Part shown: positions 17,022 to 24,774 of the stretch, in pieces
Numbering within the stretch: position 1 is the stretch's first letter
Layout of the letters: each line of letters opens with the position of its first letter
Assembly (NCBI GenBank): GCA_024233345.1
Contig: JACKPT010000010.1
Location: 62,001 to 126,000, forward strand
Direction: 5' to 3'
Source of the DNA: Verrucomicrobiota bacterium
Lineage (GTDB): Bacteria; Verrucomicrobiota; Kiritimatiellia; CAIVKH01
Length of the DNA stretch: 64,000 nt
Translations under genes and position numbers: made by a program
Notes under the pieces: model-generated
Told to the model about the DNA's origin: nothing
The model's input: the letters and a program-made list of their open reading frames with translations, nothing else
The model's database searches: none

Positions 17022-17037
17022 GCTCCAATAACAGAGC
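17022..17037. promoter_or_regulatory. Operator-like palindrome 1
   Basis: GCTCCAATAACAGAGC: outer arms GCTC/GAGC with a central AATAAC core. Its reverse complement matches the second site at 14 of 16 positions. Confidence 0.6.
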
Positions 17038-17067
17038 TTGACTTTACCGGTGACTTAAACTTGGATG

Positions 17068-17083
17068 GCTCCGTTATCGGAGC
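17068..17083. promoter_or_regulatory. Operator-like palindrome 2
   Basis: GCTCCGTTATCGGAGC: arms GCTCC/GGAGC. Centre is 46 bp from site 1, about 4.4 helical turns, in the divergent space between the XRE gene and the large operon. Confidence 0.6.
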
Positions 17084-17288
17084 TCAATGCGCAGGGATTG
17101 GATCATTGTAGCGAGGCAGGCCAGTTCGGACATCGCGGGACGGAAAGGCTTTTGTTGAAGTGGGGGAATCCCCGATCTCGGCCCGGCAACTCTTGCTGTG
17201 TAGGATGGCGATGAGGTGGGAACGCCTCCTGCATGTGAATAGATGATTACGTTATGGACGTTTCAACTACGAAAAAGGATAGTGCGGT

Positions 17289-20200
17289 ATGAGGCAAAGG
17301 TTCAAGGCAGCTTTCGGCAGTGCACGTACCCAATTGCTGATCCTTCTTTCGACTCTTCTTCTTTCCGTCACCGTCGGATGGGCGGTGTCTCAGCTCACGG
17401 ATGACGGCAACACGGTGGATTCGTATGAAGACCTCGTGAGCCGTTACCTCGATTATCGCGACCACAACTACAGGTTGTGCGTGCCGTCCTGGTACATGGT
17501 CGGCGATCAGATCGAAGCGATCGAGGGCCAGTACGGTCTTGCCGGTTTCCAGGATCAACCGGACTGGTTTGTGCGGTTCGACATGGGCGAATTGTATATC
17601 AAGCCTCACAGTGCGCTGTCTCGGCAGATCGACCATGGAGCCCGGCTGGTTTTCTACGAAGATATGGTCACGGGGGAGTTGCTGGTTCTTCGCGATGACG
17701 GGAGCAGCCTGGCGGAAGAAATCGTCTATACCGCGCCGCTCTGGCCGGAGGTGAAGACGGAGGAGGCGCTTTCGGATTACCTGTTCCGTGAACTGTCGAA
17801 GCGCCGCGTAGTCTGGTATGTGACCCTGAAAGACAAGGCGACCGCGGATGCGGAGAGAGAGGCACAGGTTGCCTCGGCAAACCTGTTGCTTCCGGAAACC
17901 TTTGGCGGATCGGAAATGCTCCTGTGGATGGGTGGTGAAACCTGTACGCAGATCGTGTTCACCGGCATGGAGAAACCCGTGACCAACGATACGGTGGACC
18001 TCGGGTTCTGTATCCCGGACGGCATTACTAATATCGATATCTTCGTGGCCTCTGAACCGCCTCTATCGGGGCATCCCTGGGAACTGACGGCTACCAACAT
18101 CCCGGTGGTGTCCAACAGCGTCATTTGGTCCTGGTCCGGGCTGTCGATCTCCAACCTTGTTTTCGCAGCCGGGGACGGTTCTGTTGATACCGACATGGAT
18201 GGGCTGAAGGACTCGTTTGAGTTCTATGTTTCGGGCAGCAGCATGGACCTGTGGGATACCGATGGCGATGGCGTCAATGACGGCATCGAATGGGCTGCCG
18301 GAACCAACCCGAATGATCCCAACGCCCCACCCAACATCAATGGCACGATCTCTTATGGCGGCTTGCAGACAAATGCGATCATCGTGATTGCTGCCCTCGA
18401 CTCCAATTCGTGGTATTCCGCGTACTCAACCACCATGGGTGGTGTTGGGAGTTATCAGATCGCCAATGTTCCCGCGACCAGCCTCTATGTGAAGGCCTAC
18501 CGGGATTTGAACGGTAATGGTCTGCGCGACGCGGAGGAGGCCGTCGGTTGGTACCTCAATAATCCGATCGAGGCGTCCGGCATGGTGCTTGGCGTTAACA
18601 TTACGCTCGAAGAGCCCGACACGGATGGAGACGGCGTGTCGGATTATGCGGAAAGAACGATCTTTCGGACCAGTCCCGAGGACGCGGCTGACATTCCGCA
18701 ACAACTCACACGCGCCTCCGTCTCGTGCTACTATGGCTATGGCTCAGGGAACACCAACTGGCATTACCAGGAACAAGCTCTCGGGTTGACCAAGAAGTAT
18801 TTTCTCGGGTCCGGATGGGTTGTGAGCAATGTCTTTCTTCCGGACCTTTCCCAAAGCAGTGCGGCAATCCAGTATGGCGAGGCCCTGGGCATCGGAAGCC
18901 ACTTATCCGGCGGATGGATTTATGCGACCGACACCACCCTGGACCATGATGTCAGCATGAGCAAGGGGTGGCTTTGGGGAGAAGGCTACCTGACTGACTA
19001 CCGAGAGCCATCGGCGTACATCTATTACCTTCAACCGAATGACGACGATTTCCCGGATCTATTCACGTTTTCCAAGTTGGTATCCGGCAATCCGGGAAAA
19101 GACAGCGTCGGCCATGGTTGGACGAGACCCGGCTCGTTCACGCCGGATCTTACCCAGGTGGCTTCGCAGATCTACCAGGGGTTGGCCAATGCCCATGGCT
19201 ACTCCACGAATCTTGCTTATCGGCACATCCTTCCCGCGAGCGAAACCTCCGGTTACAAAAAGGGTCAGCTTGGTACCGGATGGGCAAGTCCCGCAGGCTA
19301 CATCCCCAACACCTCCGTGTCGCGCACATACTACTATGGCGTCTATGACGATGCGCTCGGGGTCTCCGGTTATTCCAGCAGCACGTTGAGCTTCGGATTC
19401 AATTCCTACAGAACCCTCGGTTCAGGGTACTTGGCGGGCAACAACTTCATCCCCAACCCCGCGACCCACGGCGGGCCGCCCATCAGTTCCTACGATCAGA
19501 ATGGGGACGGATTTATCGATATCCCGATGGCTTCTCCGGATGAGTTTGCCCGAATCGACGACAGCCCGCTTCTTTTGCTGGATGTTACCATCGGGGATGC
19601 CAGCGGTTCCCACACGGAGCTCTACGGATTCGATCTCGACGACTTCAGTTTCGATATGCCGTATGTCAATCAGACCGAATTCCTGTTCACGCATCAGGTT
19701 CCTTTGGAGCGCGGCCAGACGTACAGCGGAACCCTCCGCAACCTGCCGGATGATGACGATGATGGGGACTACACTTTCCTGGTCGGCGGAGCGCTCCACG
19801 GCCCCGATACCAATCTGACCTATTCAGGTCAGGATGAGCCCGGCGTTGTCGTCCAAGCAGGTTTTCCCAACAGCGGCGAGCAGGACACCAACATCTTCGG
19901 GTATGTCAACGACTCCGGCTTCAACAGCGGCTCCATGGCGTTTACCGTGATTGTCCCGCGCGTGAACATCCGGGCGCACAGCGCGGGAACGTATCAGTCC
20001 GCAGGAACCGAAATCACCAGTTTCCACGAATACCTGCCCAACGCCGTTGTTCTTCCCGTGTCTACCGGAACGGTCGGCTCTGCTCTCTCAACCAACGTCA
20101 CGATGTCGGCCTTGCTTTTCGAGAAATTCCTGCCGACGTCGCTGGATGAAGGCGTCCTCAATCTCATGATCAGCGACACCAACGTACTGGCGCTCTACGA

Positions 20201-21590
20201 TTCGAGCAACAAGCGCATTCTGCCGATGGAGTATGATCTGGACACCGGGTCGATTACCAATGCACTTCACTCTCTCACGCTCTACGACCGCACGTTCCAC
20301 GCCGTCGGTATGAATCCCGGCAGCGCGTCGGTAACCCTTGAGTATCTCGATGTCAACAGCAACGTTGTGTGCTCGGATACCGTGACTTTTGGCATCCTCT
20401 CTCTGGAACTCGATGTCCGTGAAACTGCGCGTCCCAACAACCGCATGGGTCCGGACGACCCACGCCTGGTGCCACCGGATGACGACAATGCGCGTGACAA
20501 ACTCTTGGTGTGGGGAGGTTCTTCAAGCACCATTAGTTTTGATGCCGTTAGGCCGCCAGGTATTACGGGGCCGATATGGATTCAGATAGAAGACTCCGGC
20601 GGTGCCGTTCAGCAGTTTGAGAAGCTTGAACTTGCCGACAAGACCTATACCGAATCGTATGCCGTAAATAAGCTCGATCCTGACCTGACCCTGAAGTATG
20701 GGATCGATCAGGACAACTCAAGCACGCTCACCGGCGATGAGGTGAAGGGAAGCTACGAGATATACGGTGTCAGCGAGAACGAAAGAGTAGCATCGGTTAA
20801 TACTCTCAATGCCACGTTGGCGACGGCTCTTTACGACTTGGCTGATGCCCTTGTCCGCAAATTCGTTGAAGGCAGCTTCAGTGCTCCTGGGCCTTTCCAA
20901 ACGGACTTCAGACCTGACAACTATACTTCTCCTGGCAACATCACGCTTTCGCCAAACCCTGCGGCTGAAGTGGTTCACAACTTTGGTGGTACGTTCACGC
21001 AGTTACCCTTCGTGACGATGAATGGGCGACAGTACCACGAAGCCAGCATAACCATGCCTCTTTTCGCGTGGGGCGCCTCTAATCCTGCAAATGACTTGTT
21101 GAGAGGCCACGGTGACTTCGAGGAAGCTATTGAGAATTATGCGAACAGCCTCAGCTATTCGGCGGTAGGCACCGCTTGGAATGCCGGAACCGCAACGGCG
21201 AACCCCGATATTCGAATCTGTTCCTTTGCCATTCCCCCCACAGAGGACTTCTTTGACTTTCCTCCTGCGGGAACAGTTGGACTCGGCGATTGTGACGTCG
21301 CTTCAGGGGCGCTCATTATTCATGTTGAGAAAGTCGGCAGCAGTTACTACGTCTACGCGAATGACACAGACCACGCGTCTGTTTCGTCGGTGATTCTAGA
21401 GGATAAATGGGACTACAATTACTTCAAAGACGTTGGCGGTGCTGCTGGCTTTGAGTCGCAAGCTGCCGCTCAGGTCCAATGTAGCCATGGTCAGTCTGGT
21501 GTGCCCTCTGGCTCGGGCGAGGTCTTCTTCGTCAGAATAGAAGTTGATGGTGAACTCGACGAAGCTATTTCAATCGTGGTGGGGCCGTGA
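17289..21590 (+). CDS. Very large exported protein with Ca-binding type-3-like and internal repeats
   Basis: 1433 residues with an N-terminal signal or anchor (QLLILLSTLLLSVTVGWAV). Around 298-345 lie thrombospondin type-3-like Asp-rich calcium loops (DTDMDGLKDSFEF and DTDGDGVNDGIEW), then a carboxypeptidase-regulatory-like beta domain (to about 440) and another DTDGDGVSDYAE loop. Residues about 480-740 hold at least four imperfect repeats carrying a G-x-G-W/Y ... F/Y-x-P-D/N signature (GSGWVVSNVFLPD, GHGWTRPGSFTPD, GTGWASPAGYIPN, GSGYLAGNNFIPN). The rest is beta-rich without a family I recognise. AAGGA precedes the ATG. It heads a three-gene operon inside the island and is likely secreted or surface exposed. 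Confidence 0.8.
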   Translation: MRQRFKAAFGSARTQLLILLSTLLLSVTVGWAVSQLTDDGNTVDSYEDLVSRYLDYRDHNYRLCVPSWYMVGDQIEAIEGQYGLAGFQDQPDWFVRFDMGELYIKPHSALSRQIDHGARLVFYEDMVTGELLVLRDDGSSLAEEIVYTAPLWPEVKTEEALSDYLFRELSKRRVVWYVTLKDKATADAEREAQVASANLLLPETFGGSEMLLWMGGETCTQIVFTGMEKPVTNDTVDLGFCIPDGITNIDIFVASEPPLSGHPWELTATNIPVVSNSVIWSWSGLSISNLVFAAGDGSVDTDMDGLKDSFEFYVSGSSMDLWDTDGDGVNDGIEWAAGTNPNDPNAPPNINGTISYGGLQTNAIIVIAALDSNSWYSAYSTTMGGVGSYQIANVPATSLYVKAYRDLNGNGLRDAEEAVGWYLNNPIEASGMVLGVNITLEEPDTDGDGVSDYAERTIFRTSPEDAADIPQQLTRASVSCYYGYGSGNTNWHYQEQALGLTKKYFLGSGWVVSNVFLPDLSQSSAAIQYGEALGIGSHLSGGWIYATDTTLDHDVSMSKGWLWGEGYLTDYREPSAYIYYLQPNDDDFPDLFTFSKLVSGNPGKDSVGHGWTRPGSFTPDLTQVASQIYQGLANAHGYSTNLAYRHILPASETSGYKKGQLGTGWASPAGYIPNTSVSRTYYYGVYDDALGVSGYSSSTLSFGFNSYRTLGSGYLAGNNFIPNPATHGGPPISSYDQNGDGFIDIPMASPDEFARIDDSPLLLLDVTIGDASGSHTELYGFDLDDFSFDMPYVNQTEFLFTHQVPLERGQTYSGTLRNLPDDDDDGDYTFLVGGALHGPDTNLTYSGQDEPGVVVQAGFPNSGEQDTNIFGYVNDSGFNSGSMAFTVIVPRVNIRAHSAGTYQSAGTEITSFHEYLPNAVVLPVSTGTVGSALSTNVTMSALLFEKFLPTSLDEGVLNLMISDTNVLALYDSSNKRILPMEYDLDTGSITNALHSLTLYDRTFHAVGMNPGSASVTLEYLDVNSNVVCSDTVTFGILSLELDVRETARPNNRMGPDDPRLVPPDDDNARDKLLVWGGSSSTISFDAVRPPGITGPIWIQIEDSGGAVQQFEKLELADKTYTESYAVNKLDPDLTLKYGIDQDNSSTLTGDEVKGSYEIYGVSENERVASVNTLNATLATALYDLADALVRKFVEGSFSAPGPFQTDFRPDNYTSPGNITLSPNPAAEVVHNFGGTFTQLPFVTMNGRQYHEASITMPLFAWGASNPANDLLRGHGDFEEAIENYANSLSYSAVGTAWNAGTATANPDIRICSFAIPPTEDFFDFPPAGTVGLGDCDVASGALIIHVEKVGSSYYVYANDTDHASVSSVILEDKWDYNYFKDVGGAAGFESQAAAQVQCSHGQSGVPSGSGEVFFVRIEVDGELDEAISIVVGP

Positions 21591-21592
21591 AA

Positions 21593-22567
21593 ATGAAAAC
21601 AATCTACCTATTCTTTTGTGTCTGTGCTGGGGCTCTTATTCTTGCTACTCAGGCGTTTTCCGAGCAACCCAAGGACTTGGCTGAACTCATTGAGTCCTAT
21701 CCAAGTGCAGAGCTTTCTGCCCTCGCCGATGCGGCTTGCAGTTCTCTTGCTGAACTCCCATCGCGGGGAATATCCGCATCCCAACAAGATGTTCTTTCCC
21801 TTATTCAGCTTCGCGACAGACTCATTGCCGAAGAATCCCTTCCGCACCAGATGTTAGGGCTTCAAATGCAGAGAGGCGTTGACTTGGCTCTGTTCACCGA
21901 GCTTGTTCGTTCCGAGTTGGACAAGAGGGGTGTTGAATGGGGGGCTACCTTTGACGCGGCAACCTATGACACAAAGATCCTAGAAGATCTTTTGGCCAGG
22001 AACGAATTACCCGAGAATGCTCTGTACGAGAACTTCATCGGCGGTCGTGGAGAAATCGCTCGTTACTGCAAAGAGCGTGATGTGACGGCGGATGATTTCG
22101 TCTCTGGAAATGTTGTCCAGAAGCTTTCTGGCGACTTAAAAACCACGGTGCGCTACCTCTCTTCAAGTTCCAAGCTCACGGAATTAAATCCTGATGACAT
22201 GTCGGACATGCTGTTCGTTACGATGCTTAAAACGACCGATGAGGCCCGAGACATTCGGCGGGTGTGTCAGGTCTATTTCGCAGACGGAGAACTTCCGCAA
22301 GACAGTCGTGTCTTGCGTGCCAAGCTTGCAGCGGATCGCAACATGGCGACACGTTCGCGAGCTCTAACTGGCAATCGGGATCGCGCCATTGAAGTTGCCA
22401 GTATCATGTCCAAGCTTATCGGCAATGACCCTGACCAATATAATCTTCTGCTCGCATACTATTTTGCTCCGTTCATGAGCGCATCCAGCGAGTTGCCCGC
22501 CGGGGCGTCTTCTGCATCCCATGTGGCATCAAGGGGAATCTGGTTGAAGCCTGCCGAGGCTCGGTGA
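21593..22567 (+). CDS. Exported hypothetical protein of the island operon
   Basis: 324 residues from the ATG at 21593; a GTG at 21587 overlaps the previous stop (GTGA) and is also possible. Signal peptide: YLFFCVCAGALILATQAFSE. The mature part is helical and acidic (DLAELIESYPSAELSALADA, LRDRLIAEESLPHQMLGLQM) with no recognised domain. Base composition is visibly AT-richer than the flanking core genes. Overlap on both sides (GTGA upstream, TGATG downstream) shows tight coupling with the large exported protein and the small anchored protein, so the three probably act together. Function unknown. Confidence 0.7.
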   Translation: MKTIYLFFCVCAGALILATQAFSEQPKDLAELIESYPSAELSALADAACSSLAELPSRGISASQQDVLSLIQLRDRLIAEESLPHQMLGLQMQRGVDLALFTELVRSELDKRGVEWGATFDAATYDTKILEDLLARNELPENALYENFIGGRGEIARYCKERDVTADDFVSGNVVQKLSGDLKTTVRYLSSSSKLTELNPDDMSDMLFVTMLKTTDEARDIRRVCQVYFADGELPQDSRVLRAKLAADRNMATRSRALTGNRDRAIEVASIMSKLIGNDPDQYNLLLAYYFAPFMSASSELPAGASSASHVASRGIWLKPAEAR

Positions 22568-23202
22568 TGGCTTGCAGGGAAAGTGCCGTCGTTGGAATCG
22601 CTGTTGTTACACTTGCGGCTGTTGTTGCCGCAGTGCTTTGGATCGCGTTCCTGAAAGTGCTCTCAGGGGAAAGGGAAGTTCTCCCCGCGCAAACGTGGAC
22701 ACACACGCTTCTCTCCGGCGCACGGTTCGAGTTCACTTACCAGTTAGTGAATCATACAGGTTGGGGAGGAGACAGCGACGGAATAACGGACGTTGTCTAT
22801 TACCCATCCGCGCAAGCAGGCCCCGAACATGTCGGTCAGTTGTCTTACCCGCTCACACCAGCGATCTTTGATTCCTCGACGGTCATCATCCACGAAGCAA
22901 AGGACATTGTGGTGTTCGCAACATCTGGTAGGGCCTATATTCGTCGTGAGGCGTTGTGGAGTACATCCGTGTTCGCAAGCCGTTCTTTCCCCGGACAGGG
23001 CAGCCCTTTGCTTGACGGGAAGATCGAGCCTTCCTCCGGCCACGAGGGGCATTTCAAATTCATAGGTGTCGAGCCCCAAGGCCCTACTCTGAAAGTGATG
23101 TATTCCGATGCTGTTGGGTCCTGGCTTTTGGTCTACACCATTGTGGATGAGACAGAGCCTTTACGCCTTGTTGAAGCAACTCCCTTTGGTCAACAACACT
23201 GA
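22567..23202 (+). CDS. Membrane-anchored hypothetical protein of the island operon
   Basis: 211 residues from the ATG in TGATG at 22565-22569. A single N-terminal membrane segment (VVGIAVVTLAAVVAAVLWIAF) is followed by an outer domain of about 180 residues with alternating beta strands (HTLLSGARFEFTYQLVNH, VVYYPSAQAG, LKVMYSDAVGSWLLVYTIVD). I recognise no family. It is the last gene of the operon; a hairpin-rich non-coding region follows. Confidence 0.65.
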   Translation: MACRESAVVGIAVVTLAAVVAAVLWIAFLKVLSGEREVLPAQTWTHTLLSGARFEFTYQLVNHTGWGGDSDGITDVVYYPSAQAGPEHVGQLSYPLTPAIFDSSTVIIHEAKDIVVFATSGRAYIRREALWSTSVFASRSFPGQGSPLLDGKIEPSSGHEGHFKFIGVEPQGPTLKVMYSDAVGSWLLVYTIVDETEPLRLVEATPFGQQH

Positions 23203-23285
23203 TAGCCTTTACCTCCCGCCCTGTATCCCCCGGCACCCGCCGCGGCCACCGGAGGTGGCACGGCGGCTGCGTTCCGCCCGTACCC

Positions 23286-23328
23286 CCCGCAAGAGTCCCG
23301 CCAGTAAAACTGGCAGGCCTCTTGCGGG
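23286..23328. repeat. Two-part inverted repeat (hairpin)
   Basis: CCCGCAAGAG (23286-23295) pairs with CTCTTGCGGG (23319-23328); inside it CGCCAGT pairs with ACTGGCAG around an AAA loop. Confidence 0.75.
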
Positions 23329-23718
23329 AAGCCCCCGGCAGCCTGGCCGCCAGGAAACCTGGCACCCATACTGCTTGCGCTGCCGCGTGATACGTACGCC
23401 CTGGGCGGTTGCGCGGGCACATCGACCGTTGCCGGTACATCGACGCGCTGTGAGTGCCCGCGCTGCGCTACGCGGTATGTCACGAAAGCTGCGGAGACAG
23501 CTTTTGCGCCAACCGCTCCGCTGATGCGGACTCGCTCCAGCAGAGAGTGTCCCGGAGGACCGGGCCACTCACTGCTTCCGCTCGACACGGGCCGCCCCGG
23601 GTTGCGGCTTCGAATGAAGCGAGCGTTTACCGTGATGCCAGCGTCCGCAGCGCCAAGCCGTGCGAGGCCGGGCCTGAATCCGTCCGCCACTGACGCGGCG
23701 GCCGACCGGGCGACATCA

Positions 23719-23737
23719 CATAATGGCGGCCATTATG
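23719..23737. repeat. Perfect palindrome
   Basis: CATAATGGC and GCCATTATG separated by a single G. Confidence 0.75.
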
Positions 23738-23863
23738 CGTTCGTTCGGTCGAAGACTCCCTCACACGTTGCCCTTTCCGGCGCACCCCCGCGTTGCCTCC
23801 AGGCCGACAAGTCCGGCTCCGGCTGTCTCCACACTTTTCGGCCTTCCGGGAACGCTGCGGGCT

Positions 23864-23885
23864 GGAACAGAAAGCGTTCTGTTCC
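23864..23885. repeat. Perfect hairpin
   Basis: GGAACAGAA and TTCTGTTCC around AGCG. Confidence 0.75.
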
Positions 23886-23969
23886 CTTGGTGCTGCTCTT
23901 GGTGCATCCGGGCGTTGTGGGTTTTTCAAGAACCTGTCGACACAGGAAGAAGTCCGGGAGCCTGAAGTG

Positions 23970-24141
23970 ATGGATGCAGAGCGCGCCATAGAGATCGTAA
24001 AGTGCCTTGCCGATGGGATGCCTCAGGGTCAGGTTGCGCTGAAAGGGCCCGATTTGTACCTCGCTAGGGGTGTGCGGTTGAGCGATGAACTGACAACTCA
24101 GGAGCTGTTGATCTGTGGTTCTGCCCTGCAAAATTCAGGTT
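23970..24141 (+). pseudogene. Possible gene fragment cut at the right island edge
   Basis: From the ATG at 23970 the frame encodes a protein-like stretch (MDAERAIEIVKCLADGMPQG, then LYLARGVRLSDELTTQELLI) before entering the 80-bp repeat at 24142. Beyond that it only reads the antisense of the small gene on the minus strand. A truncated gene at the junction fits insertion, but the assignment rests on amino-acid texture only. Confidence 0.2.
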
Positions 24142-24356
24142 GCGGGGGAGGATTTCAGAAGCCGGTCGATCATCACGAAAGCGAGGGCGGCGCGTTCATT
24201 GCGCGTGAGTTTGCCCTCGAGGGCCTCGAGTTCCTGTTGGATCTTGGGGCTGCTGTCCGGATCTTCGGTGGCGAGACGGAAGGCATTCTGGAGTTGGCTC
24301 TGATTGATGCAGTAGACCGACTCGCCGCCGAGCAGTTCGATGGGTTTGATCACCAT
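24135..24356 (-). CDS. Small hypothetical protein coupled to the Fe-S carrier gene
   Basis: 73 residues from the ATG at 24356, 4 bases after the stop of the A-type carrier gene, so co-transcribed with it. The product is helical (SQLQNAFRLATEDPDSSPKI, then ALEGKLTRNERAALAFVMID). A longer upstream start would lie wholly inside the carrier gene and is rejected. No family recognised. Its last 26 codons form the 80-bp sequence duplicated at 16427-16506, so its 3' end seems to have served as an integration site; the gene itself stays intact. Confidence 0.6.
   Translation of the reverse strand: MVIKPIELLGGESVYCINQSQLQNAFRLATEDPDSSPKIQQELEALEGKLTRNERAALAFVMIDRLLKSSPAT
24142..24221 (+). repeat. 80-bp direct repeat, right copy (att-like)
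   Basis: Second copy of 16427-16506, differing at 3 of 80 bases, lying within the 3' part of the gene 24135-24356. Confidence 0.85.
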
Positions 24357-24360
24357 GGGA

Positions 24361-24708
24361 TCAAACCTGGAAACTGGCGCCGCACCCACAGCCTTTTTTG
24401 GCCTTGGGGTTCTTGAACCGGAAGCCGGAGGCAATCAGGTCATCCGAATAATCAATTTCCAATCCATCCAGGTAGGCCACGCTGTTGGTGTCGGCCACGA
24501 TGCGAAGATCGTCGTCGGCGTATACCACCTGATCGGTATCGGACAGGGTGTTGTCGATACAGGCGGAGTAGGTCATGCCGGAGCAGCCTCCGGGGATCAC
24601 CGAAATGCGGAGAAAGTTTTCGCCCCCGGCCTCGAGGGCCAGGAGTTCCTTGCGGGCCCGCTCGCGCAATTGGATCGCACCGCTGGCCGAAAAAATATCT
24701 GTATTCAT
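24361..24708 (-). CDS. erpA: A-type iron-sulfur cluster carrier (ErpA/IscA-like)
   Basis: 115 residues with the three invariant cysteines of HesB/IscA proteins: GGCSG (Cys42) and the C-terminal GCGCG (Cys107, Cys109). Other conserved parts are ISVIPGGCSGMTY and GLEIDYSDDLIASGFRFKNP. AGGAGG lies about 10 bases before the ATG. Such carriers pass Fe-S clusters to apo-enzymes; the neighbouring CysH-type APS reductase and the sulfite reductase implied by the siroheme genes both need clusters. The exact choice among erpA, iscA and sufA cannot be made. Confidence 0.88.
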   Translation of the reverse strand: MNTDIFSASGAIQLRERARKELLALEAGGENFLRISVIPGGCSGMTYSACIDNTLSDTDQVVYADDDLRIVADTNSVAYLDGLEIDYSDDLIASGFRFKNPKAKKGCGCGASFQV

Positions 24709-24774
24709 GATGGGTCAACCTCCTGTTGTACACAGTAGTCTGCATTGCCTCGAAATGCAAACCGAGGGTGGTAT

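Larger units (their letters stand above)
23203..23969. ncRNA. GC-rich, hairpin-rich region without a credible gene (possible structured RNA)
   Basis: All frames give low-complexity Arg/Pro/Gly/Ala translations with no domain, which is usual for GC-rich non-coding DNA. At least four strong inverted repeats occur: 23286-23328 (10-bp plus 7-bp stem), 23349-23363 (GCCAGG/CCTGGC), 23719-23737 (9-bp arms, 1-base centre) and 23864-23885 (9-bp stem, 4-base loop). The stretch is much richer in G+C than the operon before it. A structured RNA, a decayed mobile element, or a recombination region are all possible; the ncRNA label is tentative. Confidence 0.3.

Noticed and set aside
23190..23690. Minus-strand frame ending in a Cys/Gly-rich tail, considered as a peptide precursor
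   Set aside because: The tail derives from hairpin repeats and the rest is low-complexity Ala/Gly/Arg; no export or modification genes nearby.
23941..23965. AGTCCGGGAGCC stretch considered as part of an RNase P RNA
   Set aside because: Only the short match is present; the remaining conserved RNase P core is absent.
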